From: Calycina herbarum
Lineage: Eukaryota; Ascomycota; Leotiomycetes; Helotiales; Pezizellaceae
DNA: 64,000 nt
Direction: 5' to 3'
NCBI GenBank assembly: GCA_001414485.1
Contig: LLEY01000222.1
Span: 1-64,000 of the forward strand
This document shows, in pieces, positions 54,042 to 64,000 of the stretch. The notes below the pieces were generated by a model that was not told the origin of the DNA, ran no database searches, and saw nothing but the letters and a program-made list of their open reading frames with translations. Numbering within the stretch: position 1 is the stretch's first letter; the number at the start of each line of letters is the position of its first letter. The position numbers and the translations under genes were made by a program.

Positions 54042-55703
54042 ATGGGAGCCTTCTTCGTACTCGAAGACCACCACCTCCCACGAGTGCCAGGAACCGTGAT
54101 ATTAGAAGAAGACATCGCACACTCCGAGACTATAACAGGAGCACTCAAACATGGCACTGGACGAAATTCACACATTGTCCTTGCACCCCAGCCTTCAGAT
54201 GATCCAAATGATCCTCTCAATTGGTCATATTCCCGCAAGCTCACCATAATGTTAATTACTGGAATGGGTACAATACTATTCGGAGCCTGTTTTGGTCCAC
54301 TTCTGAACGCCAGCCTTGTTGTGATTGCGATGGATCTCAATGTCACTATCACAAAGGTTACACTGCTATCCGGATATCAGGTTCTCGTCGTTGGTTGTAC
54401 AGCACCTTTTGTATCTGCATTATCAAGGAAATACGGGAAGCGAGCACTTTTCGTTCTTTCCTCTATATCTGCGGTGGTTGGGAATATTGTTGGTTCAACG
54501 AGTACGAACTATAATCAGCTACTCGCTGCAAGAGTCATCCAAGGGCTTTCTGTCAGCACGTACGAAAGTTTACTGCTTGTCGTGATCGGCGATTTGTTTT
54601 ACGTTCATGAACGAGGGATTTATTTCTCGGTCGTCAGTTTCTTATTAGCTGCAGTATCGAATCTGGCTTCGGTGGTTTGCGGTCCTATTACAGATCATCT
54701 GGGCTGGAAATATTTATTTCATATATTCGTGGCCATTTCGGTAGTTCAAACGATATTCCAATTCCTATTCGTTCCAGAAACAACATTCAACCGGGAAAGG
54801 AAATTCGAGATTGATGAATTGGCGACCGATACATTCGAAGGGCTCAACCACGAAGAAAAGCCTCAGAATGGAACTACAGATAGCGAACGACTAGAAGCTG
54901 CACCTACATCGTCAAGCAACCGATCCAAGATACCCAAGAAATACACCTTTGTTCAAAACCTCAAGCTCTTCCATGGAGTCCACTCCAATGAAAACTTCCT
55001 CCAACTCCTCATCGCCCCCTTCGCTATTTGTCTCAACATTCCAGTACTATACATCATCCTTATCCAAGGGTGGTTCGTCGGTCTCTACGTAGCCATCGCC
55101 TTCGTCCTTCCCCAAATCTTCGGGTACCCACCATACAGTTTCTCTCCCGCCGGAATAGGATACCTCTCACTCGGTCCCTTCATCGGTGGCCTCATAGCCA
55201 CAATACTTTTCTCCACAATCACCGACCCAATAACCCTCTACCTAACAAAAAAGAACAAAGGCGTCTACGAACCCGAATACCGACTCCTCCTTACAGTCCC
55301 CGGCCTCGTCACTGGCGCCGGTCTCCTCGCCTACGGCCAAGTAACACAAACCTACGGATCTCCTTACGTAGCAGCTGTCCTCCACGGAATAATCATCTTT
55401 GGAGTCATGGCTCTTATCGTTGCTACTAGCACTTATGCGCTTGATGCGTATAGGGATATGAATAATGAGATCTTTATCATGGGTATGATGGTTAAGAATT
55501 TTCTGCTGTATGGATTTACGTATTTTATCAATGATTGGCTTGCGGCTACCGGACCGAGACATGTTTTCTTCATTTTTGGGGGGACGGGCTGGGGGGTTAT
55601 GATATTTTTGCCGGTCATGTATGTGTTTGGGAAGAGGTATCGGAGTTTTTGGTGGAGGGCGAGGTGGTTGGAACGGTTGGGGGTTAGGACGCATGCTGAG
55701 TAG
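54042..55703 (+). CDS. MFS transporter, DHA1-like drug/polyamine type
   Basis: Single exon, 553 aa. After a cytosolic N-terminus containing SDDPNDPLNWSYSRK, the usual family lead-in, twelve hydrophobic spans follow. They start at LTIMLITGMGTILFGACFG. The loop-2/3 signature is SRKYGKRALFVLSS, and the span-4 Arg lies in LLAARVIQGLSVSTYESLL. A long central loop (~residues 250-320) carries the PETTFNRER motif. The second half runs from LLIAPFAICLNIPVLYIILI to VFFIFGGTGWGVMIFLPVMY. It is an H+-coupled plasma-membrane exporter by family; substrate not predictable. No cluster genes adjoin. There is an upstream alternative start at 53871. Confidence 0.9.
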   Translation: MGAFFVLEDHHLPRVPGTVILEEDIAHSETITGALKHGTGRNSHIVLAPQPSDDPNDPLNWSYSRKLTIMLITGMGTILFGACFGPLLNASLVVIAMDLNVTITKVTLLSGYQVLVVGCTAPFVSALSRKYGKRALFVLSSISAVVGNIVGSTSTNYNQLLAARVIQGLSVSTYESLLLVVIGDLFYVHERGIYFSVVSFLLAAVSNLASVVCGPITDHLGWKYLFHIFVAISVVQTIFQFLFVPETTFNRERKFEIDELATDTFEGLNHEEKPQNGTTDSERLEAAPTSSSNRSKIPKKYTFVQNLKLFHGVHSNENFLQLLIAPFAICLNIPVLYIILIQGWFVGLYVAIAFVLPQIFGYPPYSFSPAGIGYLSLGPFIGGLIATILFSTITDPITLYLTKKNKGVYEPEYRLLLTVPGLVTGAGLLAYGQVTQTYGSPYVAAVLHGIIIFGVMALIVATSTYALDAYRDMNNEIFIMGMMVKNFLLYGFTYFINDWLAATGPRHVFFIFGGTGWGVMIFLPVMYVFGKRYRSFWWRARWLERLGVRTHAE

Positions 55704-55934
55704 GGAGCAGGAGAAGAGGGGCATGATGGGACAGGGACGGTTGAGTTGGAGTGTTGAGATGGGAGCTGTGGGGAGGGAGGATAGTGTTATTGGGGATGGC
55801 GACAGCTTGGACGATGGCTGGAGGGATTAAGTCGATTGGAGTTTCGTTGAAAAAGAGCTAGAAGATTGAACGCAACAGTTTGTCCTGTTCATTCAATCTC
55901 TTCCATAGATTGGGTGGGTGCCTTTGGGGGAGGT

Positions 55935-56332
55935 GCTATCAGTAGATAGCCTACAAATAGCAGGGCATAGGAGCTTCGGGCTTCTACCCATCTGTTTTTT
56001 GACACGAGACAATCTTAAAAAATGGAAGATTCTTTAGTGCTTCAATTGTCCTTGAGTATTGCATATATCATTTGAGAAGGAATTTGCAATCGGAGGGAGT
56101 CATGTTTATCTTACCTTTGACTGCTCGTAGGTAACCTACCAATAGCTCCAGACTTCGACTTATGTCTCTTCTATTACTTCTATGTTACGAGATTATCTTA
56201 AAACTAGAGACTGGAATTCCTGATTCTTCAATTGTTCTAGAATGTTTTCATTTATCGTTTCAGAAGGTATTTGTAATCGGAGGGAGGCCTTTTTCTCTTA
56301 CCTTGACTATTGGTAGGTCACCTACAAATAAC
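55935..56332. repeat. Palindrome copies at the ends of two ~186-bp tandem units
   Basis: Palindrome copies lie at 55935-55961, 56123-56146 and 56307-56332. The stretches between them (55962-56146 and 56147-56332) are diverged repeats of each other. Shared blocks include GCTTCAATTGT/TCTTCAATTGT, GAAGGAATTTGCAATCGGAG/GAAGGTATTTGTAATCGGAG and TCTTACCTTTGACT/TCTTACCTTGACT. Confidence 0.7.
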
Positions 56333-56481
56333 ACCATTAAAATTTGAGATAAAGTTTTCAAGAGAACAACAAAATGGCATTCTAAGTATAGCTTCAATGG
56401 CAATGAATAAAAGCTCTTATAGTATAATTATTGCCATTCTAGAATAGACTCGTTTTTGGGGGTTTTGTTGCATGTCACCAC

Positions 56482-56504
56482 TTTAGGTAGTTGAACTACC
56501 TAAA
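56482..56504. repeat. 23-bp palindrome TTTAGGTAGTT-G-AACTACCTAAA
   Basis: A perfect inverted repeat of 11-nt arms around one base, with a half copy (AGTTGAACTACCTAAAC) at 56527-56543. It is unrelated in sequence to the GCTATTTGTAGG family. Confidence 0.75.
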
Positions 56505-56873
56505 CCCCTTCTTCACCCTTTTGCGCAGTTGAACTACCTAAACTCACGTTTAGTTCTGAAACACATGACCTTCTTTTTTGGGAGTGGAAATGGAATTTGT
56601 GGCATATCGCAATTTTGAGTAGTTAAAATACTAAAATAACCCTACTTAGAAGTAGAGTAGACTGGTTTCTCTCATTTCAGCACTAACTTTAATAAGGAAT
56701 CGATTATAAGAAAATGTCACTTAAAATCTAGGTAAAAAGTCTTTATCAAATTCTACCGCCTACCAGATCCAAAATCCAAGACCCACTTATACACCAGCCT
56801 CGTCTATCCCAAAAAACCTCACAGCCTCGTCAACCACAACTCCCATCGTCATCACAATAACCCACCACAAAAA

Positions 56874-57699
56874 ATGGCAGCTAAAAGTCTCCTCCCTCTG
56901 ACCCGCCTCACAAGCTCTTTCACCAAACCCTCTGTCCTACCTTCCCTCGCTCGCGCATACCACACACCTAACCAACCCAGCCCCTCACCCTTCCCCCCCG
57001 TCGAAACCGAAATCCTCACCTCCTCCCTCCCCCACATCCCCTCACACGGCTTCACACAAACGACCCTCCGACTTGGTGCCAACTCCTTAGGCTATGCTCC
57101 GGCTTCAATAAATTTGTTCCCCAATGGGGCGTTTGCACTGGTGCATTTCCATTTGTGGAAACAGAGGGAGGCGTTGAAGAATTCTAGTGTGTTGGCAGAT
57201 GATGTAGTAAATGGGGGGAAAGGAAAAGGAGTAGGAAAGAAAGTCAAGGCGCTGACATGGGAGAGATTAATGGGGAATCGAGATGTGATACATAGATGGC
57301 AGGAAGTACGTTGTTCTCCTCCCCCTCACCATACCCTTCAACCCATTCCCGCAACCAAGCTAACAAAACCAGGCACAATCCCTCATCCCCCTCAACCTTC
57401 CCACCGCTCTCTCCGAACTCCACGCCCTATCAGATGAAATCTGGTACCTCGCAGGCGATACCTCCGTAGACACATCATGGTACACAAAACGCGCCACCTT
57501 ATCTACTATTTACGCAGCGACGGAATTATTTATGACTACGGATAAATCACCAGATTACATTGATACAAGAGGGTTCTTAGATAGGAGGTTTGAGGATAGT
57601 AGGGTACTCGGGCAAGCTGTAGGAAGTGTGGGGGAGTGGGTGGGTTTTAGTGCTAGGGCTGGGTTGAATGTTTTGAGGTCGAGGGGTGTGAGGATATAG
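56874..57699 (+). CDS. COQ9: Ubiquinone biosynthesis protein COQ9, mitochondrial
   Basis: Exons 56874-57305 and 57373-57699 give 252 aa. An Arg/Ser-rich presequence (residues 1-30, ending ARAYHT) targets mitochondria. The N-terminal TetR-like helix region includes GFTQTTLRLGANSLGYAPAS and NLFPNGAFALVHFHLW. The COQ9 signature follows after the intron: QSLIPLNLPTALSELHALSD, EIWYLAGDTSVDTSWYTKRA and LSTIYAATELFMTTDKSPDY. It ends VGEWVGFSARAGLNVLRSRG. COQ9 binds lipids and presents coenzyme-Q intermediates to COQ7 on the matrix side of the inner membrane. The intron GTACGT...ACCAG is phase 0 with a CTAAC branch. It is convergent with SMC6. Confidence 0.92.
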
Positions 57700-58322
57700 T
57701 AGGGATTCTTGTTTAAGAGGGAATGGGATAGGGGGGTGTACAAATTTGACAGAATGGGGAGGATGAGGAAGGAGAGAGGGGTCTGTATGAATTGAAGTCT
57801 AAGGGACGGAAAATGCGAGAAAGGAGGGATGTATAATAGGTGTACTTTTCGAGAACTATGTATTTTGAAGCTATGTTTGTTCTATTGTCTTCTCCAAATT
57901 TCCGTAGGGAATTTTTGAGGTGCTATTTGTAGGTCACCTACCGATAGGATTTTAAGATTCTGTAACGTCCTTCAAACTTTGAATATCTTTTCTCATGGCT
58001 GAATATCCACACGTTGCTGAATCAAAAGAAACATTTTCCCTAAGTCAAAATAATCGGTGGAGACGTAGTTATGTAAAATACTTGTGGGTTTGTACAATAT
58101 GTAGACATGGTATCATTATGCGTATGCAATGCAACTCTGCCAAACCAGAGATAAGATCCGCTTTTCGAGATCCCATCATCAAAAAAACAAAACGCCATTT
58201 GCAATGCAAGTATTGATCCTCTAAGCACATTCCCCAGTAGAATCTTACAAAATAAAAGCAACCTGCGACTCCCCTTTCTCTGCAACCCCTTTCCCCTCCC
58301 GTTGCCGGGTTTCCATATTACA
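57700..58322. other. Convergent intergenic region with one palindrome copy
   Basis: 3' flanks of COQ9 and SMC6. A palindrome copy (GCTATTTGTAGGTCACCTAC, continuing CGATAGG) lies at 57922-57947. A 73-codon plus-strand ORF at 57995-58216 has no support. Confidence 0.55.
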
Positions 58323-61300
58323 CTAAGCTCTTTGCAACATTTCATCAATCTGTTGCTGGTCTTTCTTTCGAGGATCTGTCAATCTATAAATTTGTTAGAG
58401 AAATTCCACGTCGATATCCTCTTTTGACCAGTACAGGAAAAGAACTTACTTGATGATTTTGACATCTTCGTCCCCATCTCCAGCACCCTCGCCCAAGCCC
58501 TTGGGAGTAATCAAGATAAATTGTCTTCCGACCGACCGACGAGCAGCGCTGATCTGTAATTTGTTAGAAATTGAGACTTGAGTGGGTGCGTGATTCAACT
58601 TACAATCATCCTCGTGCTAACATCTCTGTTCACATCATCCATGAAGACATCATATTCGTCCAGACATCTCAGCGGAGCACCCATAGCCTCCCAAAGAGCA
58701 AGAAGCAAGCAAATCGAGGCAAACGACTTCTCACCACCAGAAAGCGTTTTGGTTTTCCGGCCTTTCCCACTCTTGGTCGTCTCATCCGGCTCAACATGGA
58801 CATCAAGTAATCTCGCCTGATGGTCAATAGTAAGCTTTCCTCGGAATGCTCTCTCACTGAGCAGGTAATTGAAATTAATTCGTGATCGAGCCGAAATGAA
58901 TCTCTGGAACCGTCGGAACATATCCATTCGCATAGCAAAAGAATGTCTGAGAACATCAAGCAGGTCCTCCATTTCCTGTCTACCAGCTCGCGCGTTTTCG
59001 AAATTTAGCTTCGCTTCCGCTGCTTTGTTGTGGATTTCCTCATCGGAACCACCTTGACGTTTCTCTCTTTCTCTAAGCTGATTTTTGAGTGCGCTCAGTT
59101 TGGCATCCAAAGACTGAGTGGTCTCGTCAGGAGGCACTGGTACCCGATCAGAGATTTGACTGGCTCCCTGGATGAATTCCTGAACAGATTCTTCCGCTTG
59201 GGCTCGCTTTCTTTCCCAACGAAGGACCTCGTCCTTTTTATCTTGGATCGCCGCAATGTGGGCATTCTTTTCCTCCAGAGCCTGTTTGCGAGCTTGAGTG
59301 CCATTCGCAAGTTTACCTTGAATTTTGAACATCTGGCTTTCATGTTCTTGAACGCGTAGTTTGACTTCATCCAATTTTCGCTTCTTTTCCAGAGCATCGG
59401 CATTGCAATTCTGCATTTCCAGGCTGACCTCACCATATTGACCTTGGTCAATGGTTTGCTCGTTCTTTCGCTCTTGCAATTCTTCCCGAAGACCATCCAA
59501 CCGACCATCTTGGACGTTATATTGGTCCAGTTGAGCTTTGAGATCTTCAATTTTCTCTTGGATCTTCTGAATTTTTACCTTCAACGTCTTCCGATCTCGG
59601 TCATTCTTCACGAGAGCTTGCTTGCATGTTTGCAATGCCCCTTGTGCTTGGCGACGTTGGTTTTCGAGTTGATTTCCTTCACGCTCTAGTTGGGTGATCA
59701 TATCTCGCTGATGGGCGATTTGACGATCAATATCTGTACGCATTCGCGGTCTCTGGTTTATCTTGATGTTGACGGGGCCGATGTCTTGGTTGTGGTTACG
59801 GCCCAAGTAACCCATACGATGACCAAACTGTCTTCGACTGTCGTGAGGGGTATAGCATGCTTTCGCATTTCTCAGCGGGATTTGTGCGCTTTCATACATG
59901 ATTTGAGATCCTTCAGCACGGGTTTTGGCCAGTAGAGATTGCTCGATCATGTTGCTGATTATCAGATGGTTTCTGACAAGCTCGTTATCAATCTCCAGGA
60001 GCCGTAATATTGTAAGATATTGTGGATCTGGTTCATGTGCAGCTGTATCGATATGTTGGTGATTACCTATGATGACTGGAATCCAGTGCACATCCAAATT
60101 GGCCCTGCGTTTGAGGTTCGTAAGCATTTGTTGATCAGCCTTGCTTGTTACGATGAAGCCATTGAGCGTGTTCCCAAAGATAGACTCCAGCATTTGCGAC
60201 CAAAAGGGATCCCGGATTTTGATGTGCGTGCCAATAGGCCCAATAGGTTTCTCTCGAAAGCCCCGCTCAGCATTGATCATTCTGAGGAGGGTTTCTAGCT
60301 TAGGATCAAACCCCGACAGTGGATGACCTTGTCCTTGACCCAGGTTCTTTAGTCGCGCCTTGGCAGCATTGATTTCTTGACCTTTGTCTGCAACTAATTT
60401 CGCCGCTCTTTCCAACTCGGCTTGTGCATCTTTGCAATTATCCTGTAGCTGTGGTATGTCGGCCTCGAACTGTCTCTGCGTTCCTTCGGTGTTTGTGAGT
60501 TGCTGCTCGGCTTCTTCAATTTCTGCTTGTTTTACAGATTGAGCTCCTCCATTCGCAGCTTCCAAAAGTCGGACTTCCTTATCAATGTCGTTTTGAATAG
60601 CCTTGACCTTTCGTTCATTTTCCTGCATACTCGCCTTGATGCGGTTGCGATCAGCCTTCAGCTTTTCCATCACATTCCTAACTTTGTCGTGCTCTTCTTT
60701 GGCCGCCTGCTCCTGTTCTCTGATGGGGCCTTCTTCCTCTCGGATTTCTTCCTCGCGCCTTCGCATCGCTTCCAGTCTCTTATCAACCACGGTGAAGTAT
60801 CTCCCTTTTTCTTCTGCGACGGCCTCTTGCTGAGTTACAGCGTTTTGTGCTTCGACTAAGAGACCTTCTCTTTCAGCCAAGGTCCGCTCGACTTCTTCAA
60901 CCTGTGCCCAAGCTGCTTGCTGTCGTATCTTTTTAGCTTTGGCTCTCAGACCTTCATGCGCCTTCACAGCGTTTGATTTTTCTGCGGCTTTCTCGGCTAC
61001 TTTTTCGAGATCATCGATATTACCTTTGGAATCTGAAAGTTTTTCGGAAATTTGATCGCAGGTGTCGGAAACTAGTTTGTAATCGTTGTCCAAAGCCTCC
61101 AGCTGAACGCCCTCGACAAAGAATTTATACTTTTGCGAAGCGTTGGATTTGGTGATGAATGTCTTGGCGGCATCCTGGGTCAAGACGTTCATAGGATTAT
61201 CAACCTGGAGTTGATAGTACTCGATCATATCATCCACATCACCCTTTCTGTTTGATATGATTTTGCCAAACTCGTTCTTGAGTTTCCATGAAGTATTACC

Positions 61301-61998
61301 GCTTCTCGAGAAGTGTCGCTCAATGATAATTGCCTTGCCGTAGATATCCGACTGGTAGGCGTCGTTACCTTGGTTCTTGAGTTTGACAATTAGGGCTGCA
61401 TGTTCCTCGCCGGATTTGATCAAACTTTTTATGCTTGCGCCTCGATTGGTCGATGAAGCCTTTCCTCCAAGGCATAAGGTGATGGCAGTCAGCACAGCAC
61501 TCTTGCCACTTCCATTCATGCCCACGACGAAATTGATCAGAGGCCCCAATTGAACGTATAGCTTCTCGTGGCACATAAAGTTGACACAGGTGATATCTAA
61601 GATGATGGCATTATCTGCCGCATGGTTTTCCCCAATAAGTTGTCTTCGTGCGATGAGCTTCTCTTTGAGTTTTTGTGTGGCCCTTTCATCGTCCTGGTCT
61701 GCGTGTGCAAGATGGCGCCAGCCCGCATCTCGCATCTCCTCATACTGCGTGGCCGCAGGAGCATTTGAGAAGCCATTGCCCTCCTCGGGATCATCTTCGC
61801 TGCTGCTAGAGTCGGTTTCCTCGCGGGCAGGTCTCGAGTCGTTCGATAGGCGTACTTTTTTGCGACTCTGCGATGCGCAAGTCAGTAAAGATCGAGAGGC
61901 ATCATCTAGAGACTTACGGAATCTCGTCGGCGGCTAGATGACACATCGCCATCTTCCTCTTCGACAACTCTCCGCGCTCGTTTGTTGATGGGCGCCAT
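58323..61998 (-). CDS. SMC6: SMC6, ATPase subunit of the SMC5/6 complex
   Basis: Exons 61998-61918, 61867-58604, 58553-58450 and 58383-58323 give 1169 aa. The head begins ILDITCVNFMCHEKLYVQLG with Walker A GMNGSGKSAVLTAITLCLGG near residue 145. KSLIKSGEEHAALIV follows and NVLTQDAAKTFI is also typical of SMC6. Two coiled-coil arms flank a hinge at ~FRE-KPIGPIGTHIKIRDPFW. The C-terminal head has the ABC signature LSGGEKSFASICLLLALWEA and Walker B RCLDEYDVFMDDVNR. It ends QFILITPKGLGEG, DVKIIKLTDPRK. The N-terminal ~90 residues are basic then acidic, typical of SMC6. It acts in the nucleus in homologous-recombination repair, replication-fork rescue and plasmid restriction, with SMC5 and the NSE subunits. 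Small last exons are fixed by frame and conserved ending. Confidence 0.96.
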
Positions 61999-62942
61999 CG
62001 TGGTTTTGTATTGTCGCGTTACCTCCGTATCGAGGGCGACCTGGGAGACGCGTTGGTGGGTTTGGTGTGTAGGGGTAGAATTTAGGGCCTTGGCGGTCGG
62101 GTGAAGTGTGGTGAAGTGTTTAAGGTAGTATGGCGGGTGAGCTCTGACCTTCGCAGCGCAGCGTGCTTTGGAATTGAAGCTCTTCAATGGAGTCAGCGCA
62201 AGGAGATTCAGAAATTTTAAAATGGCAGGCAGTCATCAAGATGGTGAAGCAATATGAAGTCATTAACAACCATGAAAATTCCAGGTAGCGAAGAGCGGCG
62301 ACCGACAATGGCCTCAAGCATTCAAATGATTCAGACCGAATATCACATTGGCTCAATATAAGCGAAGTTTTGAGGTTGTAATGGTTACATCTACGGGAAT
62401 ACTCGAAAAGGTATATTTGTTTTGACGCCTATCTTCTCGAACCCCGTAGATATCACTCGACAAACATTTCATCACAGACAATTTAGATACGTGTATCATT
62501 ATTCTGCCTCCGCTCAGCTACCCTAGCCTATCTACTTGATCCCAATAATCCTCGCATACCTGTATTGCGAAGCTAAACATAATCAACTCCAATCTCATCA
62601 TGATGAGAAAAGCCAAATATGCCACTGCGCAATATCCTGATGCAAGAGCTGTATCCAGAACGACCTATTGAGAATTACACAAATTCCAATGTTGTCTGTC
62701 ATACAGCTGTTTTGAACTCGAACATACCAATTTCTTGGTTCTTCTTCTTCTGAAACCAAATTACTTCTTCACTCCCGTTTGGCCTGTTGCTCGTGTCTCG
62801 GAGAGTTTGCTGTTGGCTAAGGAGGCGAGTTCCCCTTGTAATGCCTTTGATGTGAGATTCCACGGCGAGGAAGAGACAAGATGTGTGCGCATAAAGCCCA
62901 ACACATTCGGTCAAGAAACATCGTGAAGGACAATGTTCCTTC
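61999..62942. other. Intergenic, no gene seen
   Basis: SMC6 promoter plus 3' flank of the helicase gene. The minus-strand frame 63094-62699 overlaps the helicase end in another frame and is a shadow. Confidence 0.5.
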
Positions 62943-64000
62943 TCAATCAGCCTCATCATCACTATCCAGAATCTCGATAATTTCGCGATCTCTGAGACTC
63001 TGTGCTGGTGCCGAACTTGTCGCAACAGTCTTGGTAATACCACGAGCAACCTTCTCTGGCTGCTTTTCCTCTGTCTTGATTGAAGAGCTAGCAACGTTCG
63101 ACGGATCCAAATTCTCCCATGCAGTTTTATTGTAGAATTCCAAAACCTCCGTATCCATCTCCGTCTTTTCTCTCGAGAACCCGGTCACAATAAGACCATC
63201 AAGTGTCGTTACCCTCGAAACACCAACATAAAGTTGACCCGTCTCGAAAATGTCCCTAGAAGAGACTTCAGCATACTGTAAGGTCATGCCCTGAGATTTG
63301 TGTATCGACAAAGCCCATGCCAGTGTGAGCGGTATCTGAGAGCGGGAAACAAGATAACGATCCTGGCCAGAGATCTTGGTTGAATCGTGGATGATATGTG
63401 GAATAGCCTGTATCTTTCCATTCGCAAACTTAACAATTGGCCTAAAATAGCCATTTTTGCTGGTGAAATCTATGGAGCACATCTGCTTCCAATGACCTTC
63501 GTCTTTGTCTGGCCACGATTCCGTGTTTGCAAATCCTACTACTTGACCTTGAGAGCCGTTCACAAGACCAAGCTTTGGGTTTAGGTTGTGGAGAAGAACG
63601 ACCTTTGCCCCAATCTTCAAGGTCAGTTCGGTTTGGAAACGATGATCTTTGAGGGATTCTCTGAACTCTTTGACCTTGGCAGCTATTTCAGTAGAACTAA
63701 ATCCCAACACGCTCCGAGTTAGCACTTTTTTCACTGATATGATAATGGAGTTACCAAGCCAGAAATGCTAATGGGCCAGTAACTTCACAATGAAGCTTAC
63801 CGTGGTGGGAACTTGTCAGATTCCTCGTAGAATTTCTTCACACAGGTATCAAAGGCAACCCAAGATTTCTCCTCCGTCCTCAATTTGGCTAGTTCCATGT
63901 CATTAAACCGCTTGACTTGATTTAGCCGAGACATGAGTCTAACGGCAAATGCACCCTTGGGTAGATCCTTTGGCCTTTCAAGATCATCCCACTCTTGATC
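62943..64000 (-). CDS. PIF1: PIF1-family DNA helicase, C-terminal part (runs off the window)
   Basis: Exon fragments 64000-63801 and 63696-62943 are joined by GTAAGC...TTTAG, with a GCTAAC branch. This restores FPPR|STEIAAKVKEF and drops the false start at 63734. Visible features are GAFAVRLMSRLNQVKRFNDM, LKIGAKVVLLHNL and NGSQGQVVGF. The helicase motif LAWALSIHKSQGMTLQYAEV and ETGQLYVGVSRVTTLDGLIV complete the core. An acidic tail ends IIEILDSDDEAD. The ATP-binding N-terminal half lies beyond 64000, so whether it is the mitochondrial/nuclear PIF1 or the RRM3-type paralog cannot be told. It is a 5'-3' helicase acting on G-quadruplexes, telomeres and replication forks. Confidence 0.92.

Larger units (their letters stand above)
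55704..56873. other. Repeat-bearing intergenic region
   Basis: Contains the second palindrome cluster, a ~186-bp tandem duplication and a second short palindrome, then the COQ9 promoter. No gene is supported. Confidence 0.55.

Noticed and set aside
54042..54042. Use of the earlier ATG at 53871 for the MFS transporter
   Set aside because: Family-like sequence begins at 54042; the extra 57 residues do not look like MFS N-terminal sequence.
62699..63094. 131-codon ORF below the PIF1 gene
   Set aside because: It overlaps the helicase coding end in a different frame and shows no domain.
1..64000. CRISPR arrays, rRNA genes, bacterial operons
   Set aside because: No regularly spaced repeats with unique spacers and no rRNA signatures were seen; gene structure is eukaryotic.

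Overview
The window is nuclear DNA of a filamentous ascomycete. Genes are single units with short GT-AG introns, commonly 45-80 nt, with CTAAC/CTGAC branch sites. Families typical of these fungi are present: CSC1/RSN1 channel, iron-containing haem-oxygenase-like redox protein, DHA1-type MFS transporter, SLT-domain secreted protein and Tc1/mariner transposons. The overall look suggests Leotiomycetes (Helotiales), but that is inference; no rRNA or marker gene settles it. Exon joins were worked out by hand from splice signals and reading-frame continuity, and every gene given exon coordinates closes to a whole number of codons.

Layout. 0-12 kb: a stress-gated cation channel (minus), a zinc-finger DEDDh RNA exonuclease (plus), a tRNA-Thr-like relic and a large RING/zinc/SH3 protein (plus). 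12-16 kb: a repeat-rich spacer with short palindromes and a 235-bp MITE, then a secreted lysozyme-like protein. 16-21 kb: two decayed genes side by side, a 5'-truncated carboxylesterase and an iron-containing redox protein with nonsense codons. 21-37 kb: ordinary genes, namely a Sec7-PH Arf-GEF, an SDR, a small ankyrin protein, a mitochondrial enoyl-CoA hydratase and a LEA-like mitochondrial protein. 37-49 kb: an accessory island of broken genes around three transposons. 49-58 kb: a small disordered protein, a head-to-head PDI-like/prolyl-4-hydroxylase pair, an MFS transporter, a second palindrome cluster and COQ9. 58-64 kb: SMC6 and the 3' part of a PIF1 helicase.

The most notable structures are these. 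(i) Two introns of one gene (18852-19019 and 19709-19851) share sequence at both ends, as introner-like elements do. (ii) A complete but non-coding LTR element (TRIM type, 44110-46046) has 131-bp LTRs, PBS, PPT, 5-bp TSD and a perfect heat-shock element upstream of its TATA box; an apparently intact DD34E Tc1 transposon is nested inside it. (iii) A redox-dead PDI-like ER protein has its former CGHC site encoded across two consecutive 8-nt microexons, and it is divergently paired with a secreted prolyl-4-hydroxylase. (iv) A family of ~26-bp palindromes is scattered at 12.6-12.8 kb and 55.9-57.9 kb.

How genes may work together: the PDI-like protein (signal peptide, C-terminal HDEL) and the prolyl-4-hydroxylase (signal peptide, HxD...H) share about 410 bp of promoter and probably the same compartment. 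AUH-like hydratase and the LEA-like protein are divergent and both have mitochondrial presequences. SMC6 and PIF1 are both genome-maintenance genes on the same strand. No CRISPR array, operon or biosynthetic cluster is visible.
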